This document shows, one piece after another, positions 36,425 through 48,839 of a stretch of DNA of 64,000 nt (the stretch's first letter is position 1; the number at the start of each line of letters is the position of its first letter). The translations under genes and the position numbers were made by a program. The notes beneath the pieces were generated by a model that saw nothing but the letters and a program-made list of their open reading frames with translations, searched no databases and was not told the origin of the DNA. The stretch spans positions 1,171,664-1,235,663 of the forward strand of contig QANY01006259.1 of assembly GCA_003255025.1 (NCBI GenBank), given 5' to 3'. The DNA is from Datisca glomerata. Its lineage: Eukaryota > Streptophyta > Magnoliopsida > Cucurbitales > Datiscaceae.

Positions 36425-37389
36425 CCCTTGATGAATCAAGCATCTGCAAAGAAGAATATACATGGTTAGTGGCTCCTAAATCAAGTATCTAGGATGAAAA
36501 ATCATATTCCACTAAACAATCTTCAAGTACAAGTAAATCATATTTGCATTTCTTTTTCAGCTCAGAGAGATACTTGTTACAGCTTCTCTTCCAATGATAT
36601 TCAACCTCACAGTGGAAACATTTTCCTTTGGGCATGCTGTCTTTCTTGTTCTTCTTGGCTTTCAGCGATGTCTTAGTTTTCTTTACTCTTTTGTTCTTAC
36701 TATTGTCCCTACCATTATCTTCTTCCTTTTCTTGTTTTTAAAAATATTAGAAGAAAGTTTTTTCTCAACAACATTTACCTCGCCCTCTTTGGTCATTCTA
36801 AAGTTGACTGACTCAAAAGTTCGTAGTTCATTCAACAATTGGGTCATGTTGAATTGTAACTTGTTCATAACATAATTGCTCGTGAAAGCAGAAAAGATGG
36901 TGTGAGCGACTCTAGTATGATGCAAACTTGACTCCGCTCATCAATGGTCGCTCCATGTACTTCTGCCTCGTGCATTATGTTCAAAACATGTTCTCGAACA
37001 AAAGTACCCTTCCTCATGTTAGTTGTCATATAGCTCCTAGTTGCCTTATAATGACTTTGATCAGACTACTTCCTAAACATTGCCTATAAAGATTCCATAA
37101 TCTCATAGGCAATCTCCATACTTTCATTCTTGGTTCTCAGAACATCATTCATACTCACAAGCATGTAGCATTTCACCTTGTTGTTTGATATGATGAAAGC
37201 ATCATATTTGTCCCTTACATTCTTAGGGACGTTAGCAGCAGGCTCCTCAGGATATTACACAGTAAGAACGAACTTATGGTTCTCACAAATCAGCATTAAA
37301 CTCATATTTGATTTCCAATGTACGAAATTATCACCATTTAATTTTTCAAGAGCGAGTAAAGCAATAACAGGGTTTCCCATGGTAGACAT
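36425..37389 (-). pseudogene. gag and protease start of the inner copia element, decayed
   Basis: Starts MSTMGNPVIALLALEKLNGD at 37389 and reads through capsid-like NVRDKYDAFIISNNKVKCYM, then QFNMTQLLNELRTFESVNF (36925-36683). The zinc knuckle C-F-H-C...H...C is intact at about 36625-36580 (CX2CX4HX4C). A protease site follows, reading ILDLGATNHV where the family has D-S-G-A, preceded by a stop in place of Trp. At least three stops and a frameshift occur. Confidence 0.8.
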
Positions 37390-39250
37390 AATATTGATAA
37401 CTAAATTTTAAAACATACATAATTCAATATAATTGATAAATATATGAGACATTCTCATCCTTATTAATTAAAACTTAAGATATCTCATATTTTCTCTCTT
37501 TTAACAATAAGGTATCGCTTATTCGGTCAAGTCACAACTATCCACATGAAAGCTTTATTGTGACTTTGTGAGTGTGACACATCATTTCAAATTTCATGGC
37601 TTCATTTAGAATATGTCGTCTTAGGGTCAGTCAAAACTAAACTACATCACTTCCTCCTATCTTTTTAAGAAGTCCAACCTTGGTATCGGTACAGCTCGAA
37701 ACCTTCCTTAAGGGGGCGAAAATAAAGCCATCTCGAGGCCCTCACTACACCTCACAATGTTGTACAAATGATGGAGACCATAGGTTACATTGACATGTCA
37801 ACCTTCTCCCACTCACTATTTCAGGATAATGTGTTTCTATTTTAACTAATCAATTAATTCTAAATTAATTACTAGTTAAAGTAATAACTCTATGAATATT
37901 TAATAATCAGTTAATCCAATTTTATTGGTCTAAGTTCATTTAATTTTCTGAAGCGCTTAAGTCATAATTAGATGAACTTAGATTAACTAATTAATTATAT
38001 TCATCAAACATTAATAAAACTTTTTTTTACTAAAGTCGGTTAACCTAAATGATACTATAGCCTTTAGTGTGGTTTGATTATCAAGTTTTAACTAGCCTAG
38101 CAGTTTACATGCAATTAATTTCATAAAGCAATACATATAAATATATTAGGACAATCCTAATAAATCATGTTTCTACAATGAGATTCATGATTAAATAAAA
38201 CTGTGTGGAATTTTCATATATGATGTGTGATCGACTAATGCATGGACATGTTATCAAACAAAATAATTAAATAATTATTTAACAATTAAATAAAATAATA
38301 ATGGATCGAATGACTATTGAGTATTTCTAAATTATAACCCTTGAAATAAAGAAATAAAATCACAAAGTAGACTTTAAGAATACTTATTTCTCAAATATTG
38401 CATTCTCTTCCTGATGTACATTTTCATAATCTTCAAGATTTGAACAAAATCATTTTTAATTAGAAAAAACTATTTTTCTTGATTAAAATGATTTCTATAA
38501 TTATATGTTTTAATATAGTTGACTTTGGCTTAGATAAATAAACAATTTATTTGTTTTGCTCCAACTTGAGTTAAACCCAATCAACCTATAAATTTTTAAT
38601 TACCGTAAAAATCAATAATCAATAATTAATTTTAAAATTACATTAATTTCAAAACTTGAATGGATATTTAAAAGAGTTTAGATTTTAAAGAAACACTTAG
38701 GTGATAGAGTTGGTTGCATGTTTTGTTTAAAACTTTCCTGAAGCGTGACAACAATTGTCACCAACGATAGGACTCTCCGATCGTCCCCATCACCAACGAT
38801 GCCCGTCTCACCACCGACAGCCGCTTGCCATGCCAGACAGCTACTATTCACCACCGGTACACACCCCTGGCACTGTTCACCTCTGCCAGAACAGTAAATT
38901 TCTGGCATAAACAGTGTTTTCCAAGGTGAACAACATTTATAGATGAACAGTGTTTCGTGTGAACAATAAATTTCTGTTGTTCATCTCGTGCATTCTTCCT
39001 CTTCTCGCTTTCAGAATAATTACAATAATATTCAAAATAAAATTACAAAAAATTTTACGCCTCAATTCAGCTTACACAAGATCTAGTAAAAATTAAAACA
39101 ATATCTAACCCAATAATCACCAGACAATTAACGATCCATTATTTTTCATATATTCGAAAAACATAACCATCCACCATCATACATATCTCATATCACATGA
39201 ATAATGTGAGAAAACACACACAACATTTAACATATAAATATATAAAGATA
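37390..39250 (-). other. Long leader of the inner copia element
   Basis: About 1.86 kb between the primer-binding site and gag, unusually long. It includes a GC-richer stretch (38745-38990) with several GAACAGT/ACTGTTC words and the only G+C-rich minus frame nearby (38678-38908), which matches no family I recognise. Confidence 0.45.
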
Positions 39251-39262
39251 GTTCTGTTACCA
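39251..39262 (-). other. Primer-binding site of the inner copia element
   Basis: Minus strand TGGTAACAGAAC, close to the initiator-Met tRNA type TGGTATCAGAAC/GC. It lies 5 nt inside the end of the LTR. Confidence 0.6.
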
Positions 39263-39267
39263 CTTAC

Positions 39268-41324
39268 TGTTCGTCGCGGCGCGTGCAAAAAAAATACACT
39301 TTTAATAAAAACGAAAATTATTTTTAAAAACTTTTAATGAAATTTTTTTAAAATCTGTCATGGTCCATTATATATTTATGAGTTAAATTTACAACATACA
39401 AGTTTAGTAAGCATATACCTCTTAAAGTCTATATCAAGTCTCCTTGCAAAAACCGATCGATCCTCCGTTCCCACGAAATCATTCAAACAATCAGTAGACT
39501 CCGAGATCCACACCAATCTTCTAAGTCAATCCTCTACTCATTAGGATGTGTGTGGGTACGTAGAATATTACAAGACACTTTTAGAGATTTGATTAACGTT
39601 TAATCACAGAAGAAAATCTCTCTACCACTAATCGTGTTCTCAATTCAACTCTTGATTGATGAATTGATTATCCGATCTAGTGATTTTCTCCTCTTCTTTC
39701 AATAACCTAGGCCATTAGAATAATATCTGTATATATTCTAGATAATGGCGTATTAGATTTTTAGGAATAAACTTAAATAATATTTAATTATAAAATTACC
39801 AATTGCAGTGAGACCCACTGCAATTGTGCACAACTACAGTGCCACATGGCACTGCAGTGTGCCGTGAGCCAGCACAGTGTTGTAGACTCACCACTGTAGT
39901 GTCACGTGACACCACAGTAGTCCATGTCAATTTCTGATACCCTATCAGTGATTGACACGTGACAATTACTGTGATTTAAAAATTTATTTTAATCAGACAA
40001 TTATCTAGATATCAGTTAATTTAAAATTAACATATATTATTACCCATATCAACTAACTTATTTGTTGTTTGTGAAATAAATAATAATTTAATTATCTAAT
40101 TTCACAAATTAGATATTCTGCCTCACTTATCGGTAATTAAAAAAATAATATTTATTTATATATATCATTTCTGAAAATTATATTTAAATATATAAATAAT
40201 TTAATTAATTAATTCTTCATTAATTAATCACACATTATTATCTCATAATTATGTACTTTCCCCAGAATAAAATTTTTTTTTGTAAGTTAGTCTTTTTCTC
40301 ATGTCATGAAATATTCACACCCTATACATCGTAGTTTAGAGATGACTTGGGGACTGTGAACGTATAATCCTAAGCTCCAATGAACTAGATTATTAAATAA
40401 TTTTTTTATTAAATAATCTTATTTGTTAATTTTATTATTACTCCACTATAAATATGACATTGCACTCTTAGAGATTATAGAATGTATTTATAAAGTATTC
40501 TCATGTAGTTCACTGACATAATCATTTCATATAGTTCTGTCCTCCAATTATTGATTCGTAAATTGGAATTGGTCAAAATTACCATTTTACCCTTATAATT
40601 ACCTATTGATCCTTAAGTACCATTAATCTACTAGTGAATGGTTAATTTATAATCTTATTATAAAATTGAGCTCAATAATCATTCAATTCCAGAATCAACA
40701 CTTAAAGGAACCAATATATGATCCATTAGGAAAGTTTAGATTCCAAATCTTATAAGATCATGTTCCCATTCATCCACAACATTGAACCTCCAAAATAAAA
40801 TTCCCTAGCCTGATTAACAAACAGACATTAACGAGTGAATCAAAAGATCCAGTAGACATGCATTGGATTTCATGACTACTCAGGCTTCAGGCTGATCTAC
40901 ATATGATCATCAAATTGATGTGTATTAAATATTTATGATAAACGGCACGTTAATAAAGATATCAACTCACGTCGGTCCTGTCATATATAATCTTATTATA
41001 TAAAATACATTCACTAAGGTGTTTATCCACATCAATGACCCGGATCTAGATCACACGTATTCATAATGCTTAGTGAACCGTAGTAGCAACAATTCATTAA
41101 AGATTCTATACTTTAATATGTTGTTGACAATTTTATTCATTATCTATGATCTCAATCCTCTCATACTAAAATACAATATCATAGTCTCATTAATGAATAT
41201 GGGATTTTCATATATTTATATAAATCATTCAACAATAATTTAAAAGAACAATTAGAAAAAAATATAATCCTCTTTAAATTTCATATCAAAATGTTAATAC
41301 ACATGCTTTATGGGCATAACCCCA
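39268..41324 (-). repeat. 5' LTR of the inner copia element
   Basis: About 2.06 kb. The inner edge (39268) is set by the primer-binding site. The outer edge reads GGCATAACCCC and then passes straight into outer integrase codons, lacking the final CAACA seen at 33412-33416. It contains the perfect palindrome TGTCACGTGACA (about 39900-39911, holding a CACGTG G-box) and AGTGCCACATGGCACT (about 39838-39853). Confidence 0.75.
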
Positions 41325-43750
41325 CCCACATGTGAATCTTGTATAGAAGATAAAATGATCAAGAGACCATTTTCAGCAAAGGGTAAAAGAACCACTCAAT
41401 ACCTCAAACTCATACATAGTGATGTATGGGGGCCATTGAATATCCAAACAAGAGGAGGTTATGAATACTTTGTAACCTTCATTGATGACTACTCACATTT
41501 TGGGCATGTTTATCTAATGCACCAAAAGTATGAAACCTTTGAAAAGTTCAAAGAGTACAAGGCAATGGTAAAAAAGAATTAGCGAAACAAAATAAAACGC
41601 TACGATCTGATTATGGTGGAGAGTACATGCTCGGAGAGTTTGAAGATTTTTTTAAAGAAGAATGTATTCTTTCTTAGTTTACACCACCTAGGATATGGTT
41701 AGATCCATGATGAGTTACTCATCCCTCTCAGATTTATTCAGGGGATATGCCTTGAAAACATCGATATATATTTTGAGCCAAGTTCCATCAAAGATGCCTC
41801 GTAGACCATATGTAAGATGGAGTGGACGAAAGTCATTCGTAAGCCACCATAGGAATGGGGATGCCCGACACATGTTCTGAAACTGAAGGTAGGCAAGTTG
41901 GCTAGTCGATCAGAATTATACATGGTTGTAGGATACCCCAAAGGAATGAATGGGTATGTATTTTATAGTCCGAGTGACTAGAAAATATTCGTTAGCACGA
42001 ATGCATATTTTCTTGAAGAAGACCATATAAAAAGTGTGAAGCTGAGAAGCACTTTTATGCTAGAGGAATTGTGGAGTGGGAGGATAATGACTCCCTAATC
42101 AGAAACTATTTCAGATTCAATAATGAAAGAATCACAGCAGTATCCAGTCTCAGATAAGGATCATGATGAACATGTCTCCTATTCACAAGCCATGGATGGT
42201 CCTGAAGCAAATATTTGGCAAGGAGCTATAAGCGTTGAGATACAATCGATGTACGCGAATGGAGTCTAGAAACTTATAGATCCTCTTGAAGGGGTAAGAC
42301 TCGTAGGGTGTAAATGGATTTATAAGAAAAAAAAAGGGATCTAGATAGGAATGTGGAGACATTCAAAGCTATGCTAGTAGCCAAGGGCTATACCCAAAAG
42401 GAAGGTATTGATTATGAAGATACATTTTCCCCGGTGACCATGCTTAAATCTATCTGAAACTTCTTGTCCATTCCTACTGCCCACGATTATGAAATCTGGC
42501 AGATAGATCTCAAGAATGCTTTTCTGAATGATAATCTTGAAGAACGCATTTCTATGGCTCAACCAGACAGGTTCATGGAGAAAGACCAAGGGGCAAGGTT
42601 TCTGAACTGTTGAAGTCCATTTATGACTTTTAAGCAAGCATCCTGTGGAATATCAGATTCAATGAAACTATTAAGAACTTCAGTTTTGAGCAGTTAGATG
42701 ATGAACCATGTGTGTATAAGCTGATACACGAAGTGGAGGTGGTTTTTCTGGTTTTCTACGTGGATGATTTTCTGCTAATTGGGAGTTATGTATGAAAATT
42801 GTTTGATGTCAAGATTTGTCTTGCAAAGTAATTTGATATGAAGGATCTTGGAAATGGTACATTTGTCCTAGGTATTCAGATCTTTCAGGATCAGAAGAAC
42901 AGACAATTGGCACTATCTCAAGCATTTTATATTGATAAGATAGTGAATCATTTCAATATGCAAGACTCCAAGAAGGGATATGTATGTTCCTTTCAGGCAC
43001 GAATCAGTCTCTCCAAGGAGTAGTCTCCCAAGTCTCCTTAAGAAGAGGAAGACATGAGAAAGATTTCCTATGCCTCAGCCATAGGAAGTCTCATATATGT
43101 GATGCTTTACACTAGGCTAAACATTTACTACGTTGTGGGCATGGTGAATCGTTTCCAATCTAATACTAGACTCGATCATTGAATTTTCGTTAAGCATATC
43201 CTTAAGTATTTTATGAGAATAAGGAACTACATTCTTATGTATTAAGGTACTAATCTGAATATGATGGGATATACTGATTCTGATTTTCAAGCAGACAATG
43301 ATAGGAGGTCCACTTTAGGATCGATGTTCATCCTGAATGGTGGAGCAATTGTATGGAGAAGTATCAAGTACTTTTTCATTGATGATTCTACCATGAAAAC
43401 TGAGTATGTGGCAGCTTGTGAAGCTTCAAAGAAGCTGTATGACTTAGAAAGTTCTTGAAGACTTTGGAAGTTATTCCAGAAGCTTACAAGCTCATGACAC
43501 TTTATTGCGAGAACAATGGGGCTATAGCAATTTCGAAGGAACCAAGGAGCCATAAAAGATCCAAACATGTAGAGCGTAAATATCACCTGATTAGGGAGAT
43601 TACTCAGCATGGAGATATTGTAGTAATACACATATCGATGGTCAATAACCTGAAAGATCCATTCATGAAGACTTTAAGCAGTAAAGTCTTCGGTGGTCAT
43701 CTGGAGTGCATGGAGATACGAGATTGCACACACCTATTTGAATCCAAGTG
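41324..43750 (+). pseudogene. pol (integrase, RT, RNase H) of the outer copia element, decayed
   Basis: Resumes at PTCESCIEDKMIKRPFSAKG, the zinc-binding end before the integrase core. It continues LKLIHSDVWGPLNIQTRGGY and YFVTFIDDYSHFGHVYLMHQ (to 41582), and MMSYSSLSDLFRGYALKTSI (from 41695). The RT region has [39 protein letters not shown] and VVFLVFYVDDFLLIGSYV (42720-42795, active-site YVDD kept), then FDMKDLGNGTFVLGIQIFQD. RNase H has GYTDSDFQADNDRRSTLGSM and MKTEYVAACEASKKLYDLES, ending IREITQHGDIVVIHISMVNN near 43650. More than ten stops or frameshifts occur. Confidence 0.85.
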
Positions 43751-43756
43751 GAAGAT

Positions 43757-45377
43757 TATTGAAATTATGTCCATAATGTAGGTTGTAATAACTATTTATG
43801 AGTATTTAGTTATTTTTCAGACGTTTTGTATTACTGAATTTAATGAATAAATGAAAGTTTTTCTATAAATTAAAGCGTGTTTATAATTTATTCAAATCTT
43901 CGAACTATTGCCAACGTAAGAAGAGTAAAGACTAAAGGGTCTTTCAAACAAAATTTTCTGAAATAGTTCAAAATATTATTCGATTAGGCAATCAAGTCTG
44001 ATTACAACTGTTAGGTTAAACCAAAGGATGTTGGTCTTAGTACATGGGAGTGGAGACCCTAACGGTTGACCTAGATATGTTATTCGACTGGGAAATCGAG
44101 TACGAACCTTGACTTAGTTACTTACGGTCTTTGATACGTCAAATAAGTGAGTTTGAATTACCGGATAATGCCTCGACTGTTGGGATCATGATTCAACTAT
44201 GTTGGAGTTAACGTGATTCACAGATATGGAATTTGTGGCGAGATCGTAAAATGCAAAAATATCACCTTATACTTTATTGACAGGTGTATGAATAAATAAA
44301 CCTAGCAATGTAGTAGATGAAATGAATCATTGAATAAGACATGGAGAACTGTGTGAGCTAATTCACTGTTATGTCTTTTTTATTCACAGTCAATAAAGGA
44401 GTTAAGGAAATAATAACTAGAGGGGTAAATGGTAAGTTTACATCTCACTCTTGTTACTGATATTCACGAATGGTAACATAACAAAATATTATGTGGATCA
44501 TGAAATAATAAGTGTTTATTTGCACCAACAGAAAATATAGCGCACTTGAATCGAGAAGTGATTTGGTATCAGACCTATAGTGGAGTTATACGATGTCGGG
44601 ATTAAATAGGTCACGAATTTATGAAGATAAATTTGTCGAGTATTTGAATCCTATGGATTTATTCATGTGGATCCATTCAGTCTTAAGATTAGCTCATAAG
44701 GACGAGAATAAGAAACAACATCAGTTGGACCAAAAATATATTTTGGACCAAGGTATACTTCCTAAACCGATGTATGATGGGCATCATCACTAAAGTAGTG
44801 AGGAGCAAAATGTAATGTTCAAATTAATTAATTATTTACTAATTATTAGATAATTAGTAAATAAAAAAAATTAATTGATTGATTGATGAAGATCAATTTA
44901 ATTTATCAATTTAGATTGATGAATTTAGACACAGTATTCGCTCTAGGGAGATGTAAAATTTTAACAATTACAACAAAGGGATGAGAATTTTGGCAATTTA
45001 TAATATAAGGGTATATGTGTAAATTTTGTAATCTTTATATAAGGGATGACATTAGGGTTATCTTGCTAAGTGTGTTTACACAATCCTGATCACAGTGTGT
45101 GATTACAAAGAGCAAAGAAATCAGTTTCTCTCTCCCCTCCCTATTGTCGCCGAAATCTAGAGGAAGAAGAGAAATATTTTTTATTTATTTTAAGAGCTCG
45201 CACTCAATTTCTGATGACATCCTATTGAGATATACTTATGAATCCTACGAGTGGTTGTTGGTGTAAATATTGATTCAAGTTCCACGAAGAACGAAGAATG
45301 TAAAATAATCAATAAGATTCCACCATGTGAGAACATCTCCGATACAATAAATGTATAATAATATTTCCAGATCTTCA
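43757..45377 (+). repeat. 3' LTR of the outer copia element
   Basis: Follows the polypurine tract CCAAGTGGAAGAT and begins TATTGAAATTATGTCC (TG changed to TA), matching 26587 onward. It ends ATCTTCA. The open frames here are LTR shadows. Confidence 0.8.
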
Positions 45378-45599
45378 AAATACGTCAATATAAATATGCA
45401 TGACCATAGAAAGTTTTATATTTAATATGATTAAATTTTTTATGTGAAAAAAATTCCAAAAATTTCATTTTTTTTATTTTCCGCCCATCGAACCATTCGT
45501 GGTTCATTATTTTTCCTCAAATCTTTAAAACCTAATCCAACAAAATTAAGGTTGAGTAAATCAATTTCTAGAATTCACATATGAGAGAGCTATGATGCA

Positions 45600-46980
45600 A
45601 GGATATATTATTTCTTTGTAGACAATGTGTTAATGGTATTTGTAATACTAGAGATATTGTCTATGAACACTGGATCTGTTATGTGCATTGCATTTTTTAC
45701 AGGAAAACCATGTTGAATATTAGACCTAAGATGAGTGCATCATCTGAAGTTATTTTTAACAGAGTGCATGTGAATACATCATTATCTTATCAAGAAGATG
45801 ATAATCATATGCATGAGTTGTTGATGATGTATTTGATAATTTTTTGAACAATGAATATGAATCAGAATTTATTCCATCACAACAACTCGTTCATGATGTA
45901 AATGAAGGAATTAATGAAATTAGGGGTGGCTTTGAAGTTAGAGACATTTATGATTTGGTTAAATATAGTAATCAACCACTATATATGGGATGTGAAGAAT
46001 TCTCAAAGTTATCATTTTTTATACATTTATATCACATGAAATGTCTTAATGCATTGAGTGACAAAGTACTTTCTTTCATTCAATATTTCTTGAATAGTGT
46101 TCAACTTCCAAAAAAATTTCGTCAAGTAAAAAAACTTATTCAAAAGTTAGAACTTGGGTATGACAAAAGCATGCATGCCCAAATGTTTGTATGTTGTATT
46201 AGAAAGACGAAGAAAAATACAAAGCATGTGAGGGTTATGGTACTTTAATACGGGTTACCAATAAAAAAGACAGTGAGCGTATGTCATGTACTCAAAGAAA
46301 GAACTAACAGAAGAAAATACATGCCAAAGCATTGCATTAGTCTCCTGAAAAATGTATTTTGCAAATGTTATATATGCCATCGAAAACAACTGAAAGTATG
46401 ATAGGACATCATGAGGAACATACTAAGGAAGGTGTTTTGAGACATCTTATAGAATTAGATGCTTGGAAACTTGTTTATGATAACTTTGAGGAATTCTCTT
46501 CAGAACTGTGTAGTGTTTGGCTGTAGTTAGCTAATGATGTTTTTATAGTCAAATGAGTTCTAGTTATAGTACTTGGCGTGTTATCTTAATTCCATACAAC
46601 TTACCCCATTAGGTCTGCATGAAACGGAAGATTTTATTTTGTATACTATGCCATTTAAAACAACTGAAACTATGATAGGACATCATGAGGAACATACAAA
46701 GGAAGGAGTTTTGAGACATCCAATAGATTTAGATGCTTGGAAACTTGTAAACTTGTTTATGATCACTTCGAGGAATTCTCTTCAGCACTGTGTAGTGTTT
46801 GCCTCTAGTTAGCTAATGATTTTTTTATAGACTAATGAGTTCTAGTTATAGTACTTGGCGTGTTAGCTTAATTCCATACAACTTACCCATTGGGTGTGCA
46901 TGAAACGAATGATTTTATTTTGTATACGCTCATTCCTAGACCAAAAATGCATGGTAACGACGTTGATGATTATTTAAAAT
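45600..46980 (+). pseudogene. TNP2-type CACTA transposase fragment, decayed
   Basis: About 45620-45690 reads CRQCVNGICNTRDIVYEHW, like the zinc-binding transposase-associated domain. 45844-46248 reads FEVRDIYDLVKYSNQPLYMG, FSKLSFFIHLYHMKCLNALS and RQVKKLIQKLELGYDKSMHA, the N-terminal part of TNP2 transposases of CACTA elements. Then come MIGHHEEHTKEGVLRHPIDL and PRPKMHGNDVDDYLK. The DDE catalytic part further downstream is not present in recognisable form. Stops and frameshifts are frequent, and about 270 bp are duplicated in tandem. No CACTA ends were found around it. Confidence 0.8.
46387..46930. repeat. Tandem duplication (about 273-bp period) inside the TNP2 fragment
   Basis: AACAACTGAAAGTATGATAG at about 46385 recurs as AACAACTGAAACTATGATAG at about 46658. 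Each copy is followed by GGAACATAC(T/A)A(A)GGAAGG, AGATGCTTGGAAACTTG and GTTCTAGTTATAGTACTTGG. Similarity is high, so the duplication is younger than the gene's decay. Confidence 0.8.
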
Positions 46981-47609
46981 AATTGATTAAATAGTAATAA
47001 GAATTGAGGAGGTTGGTTTAATTACATACAATACATCAAGAAAATAAATACTTAAAGTGCATGCTTATTATTGTGGACCATCAAGGATTTTCTTGGCTAT
47101 GACAACATTTATATTGGAATACTCTTTCTTTCCTTATGCTCCCTCATTGAATATTTGATATAAATCATATACTTTTCAAGCACAACATAAAGTTTTTATC
47201 TGTGGGTCATCAATCGTCTTTAGAACCTAATAATTAGATTTCATTATCATGAGTGAAATACAGATGATTTTATTGAGGAGACATTAACAGCTCTTTCACT
47301 CTGTGGACCTTCAATTCTACAACAGTTGCATAACATTAATATCTCATTTGTAAGGGAAGTGGTTGGAAAAAATGAAAGACAAGAGAAGTCAGTTTTCAAT
47401 ATTGGAATACGAAGAATATGTTTTTAACTTCCTTATTGGCGATTTTATTTTTGAATTGTATCCTATAAGAGTTTAGTTATTTCTATAACATCTTTGTTTG
47501 AATATATGAACTGTTAATTAATAAATATTGTTATTCATTATGTACATGTATACATGCTTAGTAGAAGGACCACAAACACGAAATACCTAGTTTATGTGCT
47601 ATGTAGTTT
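46981..47609. other. Flank left of the Ogre-type element, no gene seen
   Basis: A frame with TLTALSLCGPSILQQLHNIN near 47285-47345 might be more of the broken transposon, but I cannot assign it. Confidence 0.35.
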
Positions 47610-47762
47610 GAGCCTATAGGTACAAGCTATAAATTTAATGAGTTCTTTATGACATAAATTATGACGATTCACGATTGTCGCAACGTGCATACGACAATCG
47701 TGAATCGTCATAATTTATGTCATAAAGAACTCATTAAATTTATAGCTTGTACCTATAGGCTC
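47610..47762. repeat. Perfect 71-bp inverted repeat with 11-nt loop
   Basis: The arms 47610-47680 and 47692-47762 are exact reverse complements over 71 bp; the loop is CAACGTGCATA. The left arm consists of host flank (47610-47670), the ACGAT target duplication (47671-47675) and the first 5 bp of the LTR. The right arm lies inside the LTR, 16 bp from its end, and is absent from the other LTR (about 59986). Confidence 0.97.
47671..47675. other. Target-site duplication, left copy (ACGAT)
   Basis: ACGAT directly outside the left LTR; identical to 62286-62290 outside the right LTR. A 5-bp duplication is usual for LTR retrotransposon integration. Confidence 0.85.
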
Positions 47763-48627
47763 GACGCGGAAAAACGATTGAAAAATCATTTTTGAAAAAA
47801 AAAAGAAATTTGGAGTCGCCACCAATCATTTTAGGACGTGATTGGTCACCCAATATTAAAATCAAATATTTTGGTCTGCAAAAATTTAAAATTGGTTTCG
47901 GAGTCATTTACGTATGAGGAATGTATTAGTACCTCACAACGCTCATTATGAAAAATGGTTACCAAATGTAATCAAATACTATCCAATTTTTTTCAATAAT
48001 GTTATAGAAATTTGATTTTGAATGTCCCATTTGGTACATTTTACATCATAAAAATGAGCAAATAAATGGCCTTCAACGGGTAGTACAAAAGCCATTAATT
48101 TTTTTTTATTTTTTTTAAATCAAAGCGTTATTGGAGTTACTCTCAATATCCTAAGAAAATTTAAATAAAGAAATCAAGAAATTTAGTATCCCGAAAATTC
48201 TAAAGTCTGTCATCGGATTTTTTTAGTGAAAATTAAATAAAGAAATTAACAAAATTTAAATCAAATTGTTATGGTTTTAATTTACGAGCGTCAATTCTGA
48301 TGATAAAACAATAAAATAATAATCACATACAACCGTGACATATGACAATAACACATAAACAAATGAGAAGAGATAACAACTATAAAGAAAAAGAAAAAAA
48401 TAATGGAAGGGAATGTTAGAGATGATAAATATGTATAATAAATTTAAAAAAAAATATGTAGAGTGAAAATAATGAAACAAGACGTGAAATAATTAAAAAC
48501 ATATATAAAAATAAATTAAAACAAACCAATAATATCTAATGAAAAATATAAAAATAAACAAACAAACAAAATGCAAACAACAAAAAAACCTTAAAAAAAT
48601 TAAAATACAGAGAAATTTTTTTTTTTT

Positions 48628-48651
48628 ACAGAGGGTGATGTCACCCTCTGT
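48628..48651. repeat. Perfect hairpin between T runs in the LTR
   Basis: ACAGAGGGTGA-TG-TCACCCTCTGT, 11-bp arms, flanked by long T runs. The matching site in the other LTR (60738-60753) keeps only 7-bp arms (ACAGAGG-GT-CCTCTGT). Confidence 0.9.
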
Positions 48652-48839
48652 CTTTTTTTACATATATGTGTATATATAATTATTTAGTAAATAAATTAAT
48701 AATAATTTTTCTATATGTAAAATAAATTAATATATGGAAAAAAATGATTAATTTCATATATAATTGGCATGAGCATGCTTTTTTTTATTACATGGTCTAT
48801 TAATTACCATTTTTCATTTCTTCACCCAATACTAATCAA

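Larger units (their letters stand above)
31956..41324 (-). mobile_element. Inner Ty1/copia retrotransposon nested in the outer one
   Basis: A minus-strand copia element with its 5' LTR on the right (39268-41324) and a truncated 3' LTR on the left (31962-33416). Gag and pol lie between (37389 down to 33431). The polypurine tract GGGCAAGTGGGAGAT directly precedes TGTTGGGGGTTATGCCC, the start of the 3' LTR. No target duplication is visible because both outer edges are eroded: the 3' LTR lacks about 0.55 kb, the 5' LTR lacks its first few bases, and roughly 40 outer-element codons at the insertion point are gone. Confidence 0.85.
26587..45377 (+). mobile_element. Outer Ty1/copia retrotransposon, split by a nested element
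   Basis: Long terminal repeats lie at 26587-28320 and 43757-45377. Gag fragments (30887-31586) and a gag-pre-integrase fragment (to about 31925) lie left of the nested inner copia. Integrase, RT and RNase H fragments (41324-43750) lie right of it, all on the plus strand. The domain order with RNase H last before the 3' LTR is the copia order. The flanks AAATT and AAATA match at 4 of 5 bases, which may be a worn target duplication. All coding parts have stops and frameshifts, so the element is dead. Confidence 0.85.

Noticed and set aside
45844..46248. Stand-alone unknown host gene of 134 codons
   Set aside because: The sequence fits the N-terminal part of TNP2 CACTA transposases, and the following region is broken transposase.
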